64,000 nucleotides of DNA from Embiotoca jacksoni (lineage: Eukaryota > Chordata > Actinopteri > Embiotocidae): positions 1,280,501-1,344,500 of the forward strand of contig JAKOON010000021.1 in NCBI GenBank assembly GCA_022577435.1, read 5' to 3'. Below are positions 12,768 through 35,871 of this stretch, in pieces. Position 1 is the first letter of the stretch. Every line of letters begins with the position of its first letter. The notes beneath the pieces were generated by a model. It worked only from the letters and a program-made list of their open reading frames with translations, was not told the DNA's origin and ran no database searches. The position numbers and the translations under genes were made by a program.

Positions 12768-14257
12768 ATGGGCAAGGTAAGCATGAAATGTAAAATCTAT
12801 AGTGTAACAGCGATGTCAATATTTGATGTACAGTATATTGATTTGTTTGGTAAAGTGATAACTTTAAAATGTCAGTTAAACTGATAAAAGATGCAAAGAT
12901 GCGCAAAAAGAAATTATTTTTAAAACCTAAAATGCTAAAGAACTTCACAGACTGATAACTGAACCTTTTCTGGTGTAGAAATGTATTGGTCAGTAGTTCT
13001 AAAGGATTGTTTGCCCAAACTTCATAACATAACTGCTGCAAAATAAGAATTGCTTAAGCGTCTTTGTCTTCTGCTAAGGATAGTATAAATTGCAATTATT
13101 TGGCTGAGCTTACAGTCCTACTTCCTATGAAAATAGACAAAGAACTTTTTACAATGTCTTGGTCTAGACTTTGTTCCCTTCATTAAAGTATACCAAATGC
13201 TATACTGTATTTTATTCAATTTTGCTTTTGGCACATCACTCGGGACATTTTCTCCCTTCAGCTCATCTTTTCTAAACTTCTTCCCTTCCAAATATATAAT
13301 CCAAAAACTTTGGTAGATATAAAACTAACTTGCAAACCTGGTGCAGAATACCAAATGGTGTGGTTATGAAAACTATGCATACTAAAAGTTCACGTTGTAT
13401 TCTTTATGAGACAACTAGTCATACATGTGTGTCTTAGTTTGCCTTTGGAATAGTTCTGCAATGTCCAACTCTCTGTCATGTGCAGGTTATCTTCTATGAA
13501 GACAGGAACTTCCAGGGCCGTCACTATGAGTGCAGTAGTGACTGCCCCGAGATGCAAAACTTCTTTAGCCGCTGTAACTCGATCAAGGTGGACAGTGGTT
13601 GCTGGGTGGCCTACGAGAAGCCCAATTATGGCGGCTACCAGTACATGCTAAACAAGGGAGAGTACCCCGACTACCAACGCTGGGCAGGCTTCAATGACTG
13701 TATCCGCTCCTGCCGTATGGTGCCACCTGTGAGTTTTAACTTGTGTCCTACCCCAGCATTGCTCCCACTAAAAGGTTTTCTGTAAAAGTACCAGTTTAGG
13801 ATCATTGTCCTCCAGCCTAGTGTTACTGCCCTCAACTGTCAATACCAGTAGATGGTCATTTTAACATGTCTTTTTTTCATTGAACTATGGACAAGGTCAT
13901 TGGATTAGATCATTCTATTTCACTGCAGTAGAAAAATTTAACACGTTTGGTATTACTTTATTCTGTCATTTCGTCCTCTAGTATAACGGGAACTACAGGA
14001 TGAAGATCTTTGAACGGTCCGACTTTGCAGGCCAGAATATGGAGCTAATGGATGACTGCCCAGATCTGCATGAGCGTTTCCACACTCGTGACATTTCCTC
14101 TGCCAATGTCATGGAGGGCTACTGGATGCTGCACGAACACCCTAACTACAGGGGACGCCAGTACTTCCTGCGTCCTGGAGAATACAGGAGGCACAGCGAG
14201 TGGGGAAGCACCAGCCCCACCTTCGGCTCTCTGAGACGTGTCACAGAGCTCAACTGA
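12768..14257 (+). CDS. Gamma-crystallin (M/S-type-like), gene 2 of tandem pair
   Basis: The second lens gamma-crystallin lies about 570 bp after the stop of the first and in the same orientation. Exons are 12768-12776 (MGK, donor gtaagc), 13486-13728 (81 codons, donor gtgagt) and 13982-14257 (91 codons plus stop), giving 175 aa. Exon lengths are identical to gene 1, showing tandem duplication. The first domain begins [20 protein letters not shown]; the second contains [11 protein letters not shown] and a closing [16 protein letters not shown]. It has fewer Cys and Met than gene 1, so the copies have diverged. The [16 protein letters not shown] stretch looks gamma-S-like, while the second domain is like fish gamma-M, so the subtype is left open. 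The start is fixed by the 9-bp MGK exon shared with gene 1. Confidence 0.93.
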
Positions 14258-14557
14258 TTCAGAATTTTTACCCTAACTGAGCCCCAATGTTAAGATTTCC
14301 ACCTTATTGTTCTCCTAATGCCAGCACTGTTTCAGTGTGGTCTCAACACTGTGGTGCCCAAACCTGAAATCATGCATTTTAATGATTGGGGTTTTGGTGC
14401 GTCTGATGTTGGGTTATGGTTTTGTTGGGTTGCTTTGCATTGTTGGGGGAAGTTCCTCCCCAAATCAGTAAATGGTGATTATCTTTTTTGCTTTGGTTGT
14501 TCCATAGCAAAACGGTTTGCCTCGCTGGTCCCAAACCTCCTGTCCTAATGGAATCAC

Positions 14558-14563
14558 AATAAA
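14558..14563 (+). other. Poly(A) signal of second gamma-crystallin
   Basis: AATAAA lies about 300 bp after the stop codon, followed within 40 bp by TTTGTTAATTTT. No better signal lies nearer the stop. Confidence 0.65.
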
Positions 14564-17500
14564 TGAAAACTTGATGAAAGTCAACTAAAGGGAGCCTTTG
14601 TTAATTTTCTATTGACTACTACAGCTGTCACTATCAAAAGATCAGGCAGATATGGCCTGTCATAAATCTGAGGGATATTTTTCTCTTTAATATGGTGATT
14701 AAACTTTCAGGTCACAGAGTTAGATATAGTAGTGTAGCCACTGAGGTTCTAGCAAGACCAAGAGTTTCTACAGTTTTTTGTGACATCGGCGTTCCACATA
14801 CACAAAGAAATATTATCAAGGAAACAGAAGCTTATTCTTTGAAGTTCACTATTAAAGACTCGAAAAAGGGTATCTGAGGATGGGCATGTTGGAGTCTTTA
14901 TGAGATCACATGGTACAGAGTAAGCGCTTTGGGTCCATGAAAGATGCCCATATTAGATCCACATCACAGGGCCAGTGCCAACTCAAAGAGTTGGAGTCAA
15001 AGTGGCCTGGTATTAGCCCCGAGCATCAAGCTCTCTTAGAACAAAAAACAAAACCCAGTCCATATCCCTGCTCATGCATTTTTCATCAGCCCAAGATACT
15101 GAACCCTTTCAGAAATAAATATCAATTCTTGAAATTGTTAATTAGACGCTGCGTAATTGGCGAAGAAACACATGAATAAATAACTTTGACCATTAATTAT
15201 TGATTCAAAAAAATTTGAAGCCCAGCAGGGAGTGCATTTGAGAGTCTCTCAAGATCAAGCACAACAAGAAATAAGAGTTTTGGCCTTGAGTAATGTCCAA
15301 TTAAAGGATTGTCAGCTTTGCTGTACAAGTCCAGTGGTTTGCCCTCATCATCTTGTCATATATCTGTGGACAACAATACCCAGTAGACAGCTCACCATCA
15401 ACAGGGTGCAGCATGGGATTTGATCTCTCGGGGTCTGGAGGCAATGCCTGATAAAAGATGAGAGGAAATTACATGCTGACTGGCCTGAGACATAACTGGA
15501 AGTTAACCTAAAGGTCAAAAGGGGCCGTGGCTTTAGATATTAACCAAATTCAGGAAGAAAACAATTCAGCCTTGCATGAAACCTCAGAAAACAACTCTGT
15601 GGTCATTTGTGTTTAAAATTATAACCTTCCAAACCTCACATGAAAACAACAGTAATGGCAAATAACCTGAAAACTCTGCAAATAGCTTTGCCAGAATATC
15701 CACAACAGTCCTTCTGAGTTTTACTTCATTTTCCACTTTATACAACACTGACATCTACCCTTTGTTCAGAAATGTTTTTAGGAGCCATAAAGTTGAAAAA
15801 TAACTTAAGGACAAAGGCCAGTTAATTAAAAACAGAATGACAATGTCAAAATTAAGAACAGATCTTCTATATTTCCATGTCTGTCCATCCTAACATTTCT
15901 AAAATTATTTTTTTGTAGAGCTTCAAGAAATAAAAATGCCCCTCTAAACTGTTTGTTCAGTTGATAACCAGATTCAAATGCAGACTTTTCTGTGGGAACA
16001 CCTTAAAGAAGCATTTGTATAATCTGAGGGTAATGGATAATTCCTGTGAGTATTTCAATGCAAATTCAACATTGACCATAAAATATTAATTTCAGTCAGT
16101 AATGGAAGCCTTACACTTCACAAAAAAAACACTCCTCAGTGTCCTGTTACTGTACATCAAAAACTCCTGTTATTATAGTAACTAGGTGTACACACTTGCA
16201 CCTCAATAACTACTGTAACTGAAGCAAACAACTCTAATACACAAGATGTGGTAAAATACAAATCTATAAACCACTACGCATCAAAGAGGCAATACTCAAT
16301 GTCCCTAGATTGTTCCTTCTCTACCTCAAGTCATTTAGATGATATTTTCAATCGCTTCACACATAAAAAGGACAAAAGAGTGAGATCCGAGTTTTGTCTC
16401 CCTCTTCATCTCTGAACCCTTTGGACTTATGATGGGAGGCTGATTGAAGGGTAAGTAGTGCGTTTTGGAGAATGAATTCTTTAGATGATAGAAAAGAGAA
16501 AGGAAAAAAAAGAAACAGAGAAACCCAGAACATAAGTCTGTGATTCCATTATTAGTCTCAGTTCTCCTTTTCTCTCTTTTCATTTCTGATGGCTGGATAA
16601 TTAAACCTCTATAGTATTGTCTTCCATCTTCGTTGCCCCACTTCCAGCAATGCGAATTCCCCTATGGGCAACTTTAAAAAGGCCCTTTTTCGACATCTGT
16701 TTTTCAGATCAGTATGACTTTTTTTTCCCCCCCATTAATTTGTGTTCTTTGTGAAAGTAGAAAGACTATGGTGCCAGGACAGAGATGAACATATATGTGA
16801 AAATCCGTAGCATTTCAACTTCCAAAAATCAAAGAAAGAAAGAAAATTACCCCCCCAATTTTTTTTTTTTTTTTTAATTCTACAATACCGCAATTAAATA
16901 GCCCAAACCAATCCTTAAGTGTGCATTGCAAGACATCAGATAGGATCTCAGAGGCTGGAGAGTTACAGAGCTTAATTTAAAAGCAGTCGCATTCTCCCCT
17001 CCAGCTTGAAGGAGGCAGGTTGTCAATTACTATTCCTGCTCTGACAGAGGCTTTGGGCGCCACGAGGAACACGCAGGAAAGCAACAAAGCATAGAAAAAT
17101 GAGCACGGCTTGTAACAATAATCAAATAAATACAAAAAATAAAAAACAGGAAATAAACTGGATGCATACAAGTTGGTGTATTTAACTTGCATTATTGTAT
17201 AACAAATCACACTTTCTGATCAGTATGCATGTTTGTTATACATTTCTATTTCAATCCTGTAGTTAGGTTTTTACTCAAGGAATTTGAAAGCTGGTAAACA
17301 CCAGTAAAAAGGAGGTAAAAATGTGTGCTATTAAATGCAACTTTGTACTGATATTACTGCATGTCTGAAATGATCTAATCCAGCACCTCATTTTATCAAA
17401 GTATCTATAAATTCAGAATCATAGAGAGCCAACCTGGAATTAAAGCAAGTAGATGAAAAACAATGTTATATGAACAAAGAGCACTTACAGTACAAACAAT

Positions 17501-18376
17501 ATGAGCCAATGCAATCTGTTCAAATGAAACTGGACCTTCAGTCATATTTCTGCAATCAAAGCATGATCTTGTTTTCTGAGAGAATAGATAACAAAAAAAA
17601 AAAGATAAAGCATGCCCGTCATCATTGTAAAGGCATTTTCGTTCATTGTTAGGTTTGTCTGTATTAGTCAGAATTGGTTGATAGAAAGAAAATGAATCAC
17701 CAACTAATAATTGAGCAATTGTTCCGAGGCTTTTCATAAAAATTGAAAAAGGCAAAAATTCTTCATTTCCTGGTTCTTTAGTCCTCCATGATAAACTGAA
17801 TATGTTTAAGTGGTGGCTGTTGTGGACTCAAAACACTACCCAACTTTGAACTGTTTTCTGACATTTTAAATACCAAAAAATGTTTTATCAATTCATTGAG
17901 AAAATAATCAACAGAGAAATCAATAGCTACATGCAGCCTTCAAGCATCTCCTTTGATACATGTCTGGTAACAATTGTATTAACTTTATCTTAAAGTAATC
18001 CTTGTTAACTTTTACTCACAGTCTTGCTAATTAATGCATTATTGTAAAGGTAATTTGTGTTGTCATTGCAACATAATATCTCCTACAGGAGTCTATTAGG
18101 CTGACTGACCTAAGTCATCAGTATCAGAAGCTGAGGTAGAATTTAAAACATTTGTAAACTTTTAGTCCCTGAACAGAAGTGTAATGTGAACAGGAACATC
18201 TTGTTGGTTGTGCTGATAAAATGGACCATTGGTGTGTTCAGTGAATCTTTCCTTTGTGTGCGTCAGAGGTTCAAAACAGTCACATTGGCCACCAACAAGA
18301 CCCCGGGGAGATTTTGGAGGGTGAAGCAAACATATTTGACTGACGATAAGGCAGAGTGAATGTCAAAGTCTCTGGC
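14564..18376. other. Intergenic, crystallin to aldh18a1
   Basis: AT-rich sequence with no supported gene, apart from the 3' UTR of aldh18a1, which enters from the right. I could not choose a clear AATAAA on the minus strand close to the aldh18a1 stop. A poly(T) run lies at about 16860-16876. Confidence 0.6.
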
Positions 18377-28524
<10,148 letters not shown>

Positions 28525-28770
28525 TTTTAGAGCCTTTAATATCACAAAGTCAGAGAGAGTGAGGAACACACGGAGGGATACAAATGTGCCACATCACCAA
28601 TGAATACATTGAACTGTGCCATTTGCCTGAGGAATTTTAGATGAGCGTTATATCTCAACAGCAACGTGATGCCATGTGTCCACTTGTAGAGTCAAAATAT
28701 AAATCTCCTACTGGTTCCCTGGATAAAAAAAAAAAAAAAAAAAAAAGTAATAAAGGGCTTTTGTTCTTAC

Positions 28771-29175
28771 TTAAACTCCTGACGTCCCACTGTATCTGTG
28801 CACCAGCTCCGTGTAACGTCTTCTATAAAGTCTTGTTCATCTTCTTTAACCAGTGATTCCTTCATTTATCACACAAGTAGTTTGCACCGAGGTGGGCTCG
28901 GCATGTGCATGGCTCCTCCCCTCACTGACGAGCTGCTGATGAAACTGTCGCTGCAGTTTACAACAAGTGTGAACGGGCCGTTTCGCAAACAATACCTCAA
29001 CGGCTGCGCATTAATTCCCTCGACCAGCGACATGGACCAACGACCAGTTAATGACGGTAAGTCGCGCTGACATTAAATCAAAGTGTACAGGAGAAGCTTC
29101 GTAAATTGGCGGTGAAATGGCAGGAAGTGACGTCTGGCCGGCTAGCGGAATGCGGGAAAAAAGAACGGAAGTGTT
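28771..29175 (-). promoter_or_regulatory. aldh18a1: Probable aldh18a1 promoter and 5' UTR exon
   Basis: On the minus strand a plausible untranslated exon ends at 28771 (donor gtaagaac). It can join an acceptor (ATATTAAAG) just before the coding exon, at about 28538. Upstream, at 29121-29133, AGGAAGTGACGTC combines an ETS core with a CRE, and a second CGGAAGT lies near 29165. Such paired motifs are typical of TATA-less housekeeping promoters, often bidirectional. Local CpG content is higher than in the flanks. The transcription start is not determined. Confidence 0.5.
29032..29056 (+). other. Candidate first coding exon facing aldh18a1
   Basis: ATG followed by eight open codons (MDQRPVND plus one base) runs straight into a consensus donor, GTAAGT, on the strand opposite to aldh18a1. 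No downstream partner exon was recognised before the LINE at 32.7 kb. It may be the start of an unknown transcript from a bidirectional promoter, or chance. Confidence 0.2.
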
Positions 29176-29319
29176 GGTGAAAGACTCGCATTTCAAAATA
29201 AATCCCCACCGTTTAAAATGCTGAATGATGTGTGTGTGTATAATTTTTTTTTTTTTTTTTAATCAACTCTGACTTTAAATTCATAACATTCATAACAAAA
29301 TCAGTTGTGAATATGTAAT

Positions 29320-29386
<67 letters not shown>
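29320..29386. repeat. GATA tetranucleotide array
   Basis: About 16-17 perfect GATA units. Likely highly length-variable. Confidence 0.95.
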
Positions 29387-30302
29387 CATTAGTCAATAGA
29401 ATATCAATAATATCAACAGAAAATAAACATAACAAATAACAAAAGTTAAATACTATAGACAAGTGTGCAAATTTGTAAATACAGGGAGGTAGATATGCAA
29501 GTGGTGTTTTACACAAGATATTCAAGGTCATTCAACCCTTAGAGATCTGCAGCAGCTCAGCTTTAAAGCTTAATTAAAGCTACTTGTATCATACAACCAG
29601 AAGCTTCCACTGGTACCAACCAGTTTATGGTAGCTTGTCGGGAAGGTGGCTAAGATCGCCTGTCCCACCCCTAAAAAAGACAAATGTTGGTCTGTGGTGA
29701 ATCTCTCAGGGTTAAAGCATTACAAGTTCAACAAATAAGCAGATTTGGAAAATATACACTGCATGCTGTTCTACAGTTGGCCTTAATGCATATTAGCCTT
29801 CTATTAATTGTTAGTTCTATGATCTTGCTTTGCCTGGGAACAAAAACCACGTCAGTACTTGATGCTCTTAACATCAAGATATTTCTAAATCTGGCTTTCA
29901 TAACAGCCAGTGCATAGCTGTTATATAATGTCTGATTTCTTTGTTTGTTTGTTATCAGATCATCCCCTGTTTTGTGAGTTAATAACATTGTCGGTGATCA
30001 CTGTTTTATCATCGTTCATTGTGTAAATCTGGCTTTCCTATGAGCCAGTGCCCAGCATCCAATGTGCGTGTAGCCTATACTTTACTTATGTTTTTTTTTT
30101 TGACGTGATCATTATTCCTTTCATAGACAAATATTGTTTGTTCATCACAGTACAACCTACTTTTGAAGGGCCTTAATCATATATGTATGGAAACATACAC
30201 AAACAATGTACATTTTAAAGCCTATATCATTCTTTATCAGATCTTTTTCATAGTTTTTTTTATATTTCAGGTAGAGGTGAGGTTTTGTAGAGACTAATTG
30301 CT

Positions 30303-30475
30303 TTAGGCAGGGGAGATTTCCTTTCGCTCCTTGTGACAGCGAAGCGGAACTAATGTTTTAGAGAAAGTGCTCCACTGTCTGTCCAGTAGGTGGTAGAGAA
30401 GGTTGTCATAATGATAAATAATGGATAACAGTTTGTTCAGTGTCCTCCTCTCCACCACGGCTTCCACGGTGGATG
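30303..30475 (-). mobile_element. LINE 3'-end fragment
   Basis: The minus-strand translation contains VVERRTLNKLLSI, then HLLDRQWSTFSKTLVPLRC, matching the C-terminal region of the LINE at 33.0-33.3 kb (VVERRTLNKLLSI, HLLQGQRSTFSKRLLQLRC). It is a short, degraded copy of the same family. Confidence 0.8.
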
Positions 30476-32756
30476 GTTTCAGCCAGAAAATAGAAATAAT
30501 ATAAAAACATATATTCGATATTAAATAATATATAAAGGATTTCAAAAAGCACAACATTATTTTCCACTAGAACAGCTTGCGTTGTGCAACCACTAATATG
30601 ACAACAGGTATGTAACTTATTAACAAAAGCCCTTTGAAAATTGTACTATGTTTCCACAAACACAACATACCATTGTGTTATCCATGTTGAATTGTTATGC
30701 ACAATTAATCTGACATATTTTGTGTATTTGGGAACTAGAATGAGAGATCATACTTTGCAGGCTCGAACAGTGTTTTGCCAAACAACATAAAAGGTGTAGA
30801 GCATTTACTGGTGTGTACAGAAGTGTTTCACAAAAGATCATGTGCAAAAGATCATGTGCAAAACATCCAATTCTAGATGTTGACAGCAATTAGGTTTGTC
30901 ATCTGGCATGCTGAGTCTAGTTCAACTAACAATAACAGGAGTCCACAGCTTCTTTTTAATTAATGCATGGAAATATTTACTCTTTACTCATGTCGTAGGC
31001 CACTTCAGTTTAAAACCAAATGTTTTCCATAGACTTCTTCATTCATGATTATTCTCAGTTCATCAGTTTGATAGGAAGCCAGTAGTGTCGAACCTGTCGT
31101 CCTAATTAGTTCTTTCATTAATTTGTCACCTTTCATTTACTCCATGTGGCAGAAAAAATACAAAATCACTGGGTTGCAGCAGCGATGAAAGTTTTCTGTA
31201 CCTACACTGTCCCGCTGTGACAAAATGAAAAGTAACCCAGAGCAGAGTTGACTGACACTGTCGAACCCCCACTGCCCCTACGATCATAGATAACTAAATT
31301 GGCTCCTGTAGCTCTGGCTAAATGTGTATTATTCCATTAGATCTGTCCTGCTCTTTTATCTGTTGCCTGCTTTTTCCCTTTATCTGTTCTTTTGTGTTCC
31401 TCCTCCTTTTTGCTCTTTTATCTGTCTATCTAACTCGGGGGAAGGAACTGACCCTTACCTTACTCCTGCCTTTACTAATCCACTACATGTGTTTGTGGAG
31501 GAGTGTGTGTATGATCATGTGTGTGTATCGGCAGATCCTTTTAACTTCGCACAAGTCTGTTCATCTCGATTCCTTTTTGAATTTGAAACTTTACGTGTCT
31601 CCGTAACTTTTCCTCCATCACCGTCACGACCTTTCTGCCGTTGTGCGAAATGACTCCATAACTGTGGAATTAATTACTGTAATACCTGATACAGATATTC
31701 ATGTCTCCCTCAGGATGAATTGTAATAATGTGGGCGACGCCTTGTTCTTTCATCTGGTGCCATTATCAGATCAAAATGACACTTCGTCTGATCCTTTGGT
31801 TTATGACCAAATACCCGCAACGCTAATCACATTCCTATTCCTCTGCTGTAATTTGCGTTCATAGCTAATTAGAAATGTTAGCATACTGAAAAGTTGAACT
31901 GTGATCGTAAACCACTTTCACATTATACCTGCTTAACATCAGCATGCTTGTATTGTAATTGTGAGCTTGCTGATGTTGACGATTAGCTGCTGTGTGCAGC
32001 CTCACTGAGCAGCTAACATGGCTGTTTGGTGTTCGTTTTCTTTTCATAAAATGTTTGTATATTTCCTCTTTTTGTGCATATCATGAACAAAACTGCCCAA
32101 CTGGTAATGGCAGGACACCAGGCCGGGCGACGACTCACAGATGCAAAAAGTTGTCGAAAGGGAACAATTGAAGTGTTGCCTTGAGTGGAACATTTGTATT
32201 GGAGTTTGATGTTTCTGTGGAGGGCTGTAAAGTGTAATATAGTGGTTGGGTTGGGATGGAGAGTGTGATTGTCCCTTAACTAAGTGGCAGCATGTAGAGC
32301 GTTTCTAATATCAGCATGTCCTGGTAGTAATAGAACCTCTCTAAAATAGCAGCAGATGCACAACCAAATAACCCATTCTAAACTCAATCTACATCCTGTC
32401 AAGCTGACATGTTATCCTCAAGGAAAGTGGGAAAGATCTGAAGAGCTGTACACCGTCCCCACTGAGGAATTAAGTTCATGTGTGGAATCCAAGAGACATA
32501 TGACAAGAGGGTAGTTGCATATAGTATTTGATTTGTTTTTTTAATGAATATTTGAAAATCATGACTCATTCTAAATGTGGAAACGTTCTCACGAATACAA
32601 ACTTTGGAGACAAAGAAAAGTAGCAACATTAAGAATAAGTGGAAAGTTGATTTGTTAGAGAAAAGGATCAGCAGAAAAAAGCAAGTTGTGTTTACTTTTT
32701 TACGAATCTAAAAATAAATTTTAATTTATTGTTTTTTATGAATTTGCATGACTTAA

Positions 32757-32940
32757 GGTTAGGTTAGGTAGTTACTTTATTAATCCCCAAGGGGAAAATT
32801 TTTTTTCGCTACAGCAGCATACAGGAAAGCAATAAAATAATAATAAAATATAAAATAAAATAAAATAATAAAAAGCAATAAAATAACAGTAAAAAAATAT
32901 TAAATATAAAATGCACAGTATATACTGTATATACAGTGCA

Positions 32941-32972
<32 letters not shown>

Positions 32973-34745
32973 TGCATATATATATATATAAATATTTTTT
33001 TATACAAACAACCAAGAAACACAGGCAACAGTGTTATTGTTGTGTGATGGATTTTGCCAGAGGTGAGTTATTGTACAGTCTTATTGCAGTGGGCAGGAAT
33101 GATCTCCTGTATCTGTCCTTGGGACAGCGGAGCTGGAGGAGTCTTTTGGAGAAAGTGCTCCGCTGTCCCTGCAGCAGGTGGTGGAGAGGGTGGTCAGGAT
33201 TATCCAATATGGATAATAGTTTGTTCAGCGTCCTCCTCTCCACCACCTTTTCCAGGCTATCCAGTTTGCAGCCAATGATGGAGCCAGCCTTCTTAACCAG
33301 TTTGTTAAGTCTGTTGGTGTCGCCGGCTCCAATGCTGTCACCCCTCCCCTCCTCCCCCAGCAGACCACAGCAAAGTACAATGCAGTGGCCACAACAGACT
33401 GGTAGAACATCTCCAACATCTTGCTGCACACATTGAAGGATTGAAGTTTCCTCAAGAAAAAGAGTCGACTCATCCCCTTCTTGTAGACAGCGTTGATGTT
33501 GGTCTTCCAGTTCAGTCTGTTGTCAATGGAGACACCCAGGTACTTGTACTCACCAACCATGTCCACCTCCTCTCCCAGAACTCTCAGCGGTTGTGGAGCC
33601 GTCGTCTTCCTCCTGAAGTCGACCACCATCTCTCTGGTCTTGGCCACGTTCAGGAGCAGGTGATTTCTTCCCGCCCACTCCACAAAGTCCTCCACTACTG
33701 CCCTGTACTCGTCCTCCCATCCATCCCTTATACACCCTACCACTGCAGAGTCATCAGAGAACTTCTGCAGATGTCTTGACTCTGAGTTGTACTGGAAGTC
33801 AGTGGTGTATAAGGTGAACAGGAAGGGAGACAGAACAGTTCCCTGTGGAGCTCCAGTACCACTGACCACCGTATCAGACAGCACACCGCCCAGACGGACA
33901 AACTGTGGTCTGCCTGTCAGGTAGTCAGTGATCCAGGAGATGGTGGACGCGTCCACCCCCACCACCCGCAGCTTCTCACTCAGTAGCAGTGGTTGGATGG
34001 TGTTAAATGCACTGGAGAAATCAAAGAAAGTGATTCTCACAGTCACCGGTTCCGTCCAGGTGAGACTGAGCTCGTTGCAGCAGGTAGATGAGGGCATCGT
34101 CCACTCCCACATGAGGCTGGTACGCAAATTGCAGAGGGTCCAGAGAAGATTTCACCAGCGGCCTGAGGTGGGCCAAGACCAGCCTTTCCAGCACCTTCAT
34201 CACATGAGATGTGAGGGCAACCGGTTGGTAGTCGTTGAGGCCGGATGGAGTCGTCTTCTTAGGGACTGGAACCAGGCAGGACATCTTCCACAGCACCGGG
34301 ACTTCCTCCTGCTTCAGGCTCAGGTTGAAGAGGTGTTGTAGGACCTCAGCCAGCTGGACGGCGCAGGTCTTCAGGACCCCGGGGCTGATGCCGTCAGGTC
34401 CTGCAGCCTTGTGCTGGTGGAGTCTCTCCAGCTGTCTCCTAACCTGGCCAGTTGTCACAGAGAGAGAGGAGGGGAGGGGGGTCATGGCGTTGATGGAGGA
34501 AGAGCCCTTTGAAGTTGAGGGCTCTGTGTCTATGCAGCTCACCAGGGGGGGGCAGAAGGGGGTGGGGGGGGGGCAGCAGAGGTGTTTGGGAGGTGTGAGG
34601 TGTGGAGGAAACAGATGGGGGCGGTGAACTAAACCTGTTGAAGAAACAGTTTAGCTCATTGGCCCTCTCCAGGGAGTCTGGTTGCCTCTCTCTCTCCCCT
34701 TGAAGCCAGTAATCTCCTTCATACCGGTCCACACCTCCTTAACGT
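32757..34745 (-). mobile_element. 5'-truncated LINE (CR1/L2/Rex1-like)
   Basis: A minus-strand non-LTR retrotransposon. From 5' to 3' it encodes the linker region (HKAAGPDGISPGVLK), reverse transcriptase motifs (FDFSSAFNTIQP, GAPQGTVLSPFLFTLY, and the catalytic block FSDDSAVVG), then MVVDFRR, YKYLGVSIDNRLNW and a conserved C-terminal tail. At least three frame changes break the coding region (near 34.5, 34.04 and 33.37 kb). No endonuclease domain is present, so the copy is 5'-truncated. The 3' end reads CCCCTTGGGGATTAATAAAGT on the minus strand, the typical tail of this fish family. It is not a functional gene. Confidence 0.88.
32942..32991. repeat. AT dinucleotide array inside the LINE 3' region
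   Basis: Two AT blocks separated by ACTGC, preceded by TATACTGTATATACAGT palindromes. Confidence 0.9.
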
Positions 34746-35505
34746 TGTTAAGAAACAAAAGGTTGAAATAGATCAATGCAATTTAAACATGACAGTTAAC
34801 AGTCACATCACATCAAATTGACCAATTTAGTTAGTTTAGTGACAGACACGTTTGTATTCATGATTTAATATTTTTTGCCTGTGCAGGTAAAATCCTATTT
34901 AGACTTTTGAATATCTTACAGATGTGAGATTGAAACTTCTACAACCAGAACTTTAAGTTCCAATACTCATAATGCAGATATGCAGCTACAGACCTATAGA
35001 AAAAAAAACCCCATCATATTAGTCATCTGATCAATCGTTACCATATTGACCTGTATTGTAAGTATAGTATTATAATTAACATATTTGTGTTTTTGTCCAA
35101 AGTCATTTCAATCCAAAGAAAAATATCAAGTAAAATTTCAAAGACGGAGACAGATCCGTTTGTCTTTATGATGGGCCTGTTTGTCCTTGAAAAGGGGTTT
35201 TCTGGGACGAACCTGTTCCGTCCCGATCGAGTGTAAAAGGCATTTTAGAATGATTGTAGAGATATGAAGGGCCTTTTTGGAGGTGAGTGAAGGACCTGAA
35301 AGCCATATGAGGAGTCCATTAGTGGGTCTAGTGTTGGAGAAAGCCCCCCTGTTCTGATGGTATCAGCGCCTCGGGGCAGGGAAAGTGAACAGAACAAATG
35401 CTATCAGGCAACATGGGCTGACAAACAGGATCACTATCTCTGCCCATGAAACTCAAGAGTAGCCCAAAGCACAGACACACATAATAGCACAGGTCCCACC
35501 CCTCC

Positions 35506-35543
<38 letters not shown>

Positions 35544-35632
35544 AGTATATAATTTAGCTCAGGGGGTAGCAGCGCACCTGAAGACTGACCACCACAGACA
35601 GGAGTGCTGGGTAGAGCCACAAAGACACAGAG
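34746..35632. other. Intergenic and pnmt upstream region
   Basis: AT-rich up to about 35.1 kb, then mixed sequence with a CA array at 35507-35541, about 90 bp before the pnmt start codon. No clear TATA box was found. The pnmt transcription start must lie in or near this interval. Confidence 0.6.
35507..35541. repeat. CA microsatellite upstream of pnmt
   Basis: About 17 CA units roughly 90 bp upstream of the pnmt start codon. Confidence 0.95.
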
Positions 35633-35838
35633 ATGATGGAAGAAAAGGGAAAAGAGAATGGAGTAGCAGCCATGGCAGCCTGCTACCAGAGATTTGACCC
35701 TGCAGCATATCTGCAGTACAACTACACTCCACCGCGGGCGGATTTTGAAAGAACGGACAGTATTGTGCCGTGGAAACTGGCGTGCCTGCACAGAGCTTTC
35801 ACTGAAGGTAAGGAGAACATGTAAACTGCATTCTGGTG

Positions 35839-35871
<33 letters not shown>

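Larger units (their letters stand above)
29187..32756. other. Intergenic, aldh18a1 to LINE
   Basis: AT-rich sequence with a GATA array (29320-29386), a T run near 29248 and a short LINE fragment near 30.3-30.5 kb. No other gene signal is seen. Confidence 0.65.

Noticed and set aside
29320..29386. GATA array as a cluster of GATA-factor sites
   Set aside because: A perfect tetranucleotide microsatellite is the simpler explanation; no spacing or flanking motifs support regulation.
33034..34732. Long minus-strand frames (up to 300 codons) as host genes
   Set aside because: They encode reverse transcriptase motifs and are frameshifted pieces of one truncated LINE.
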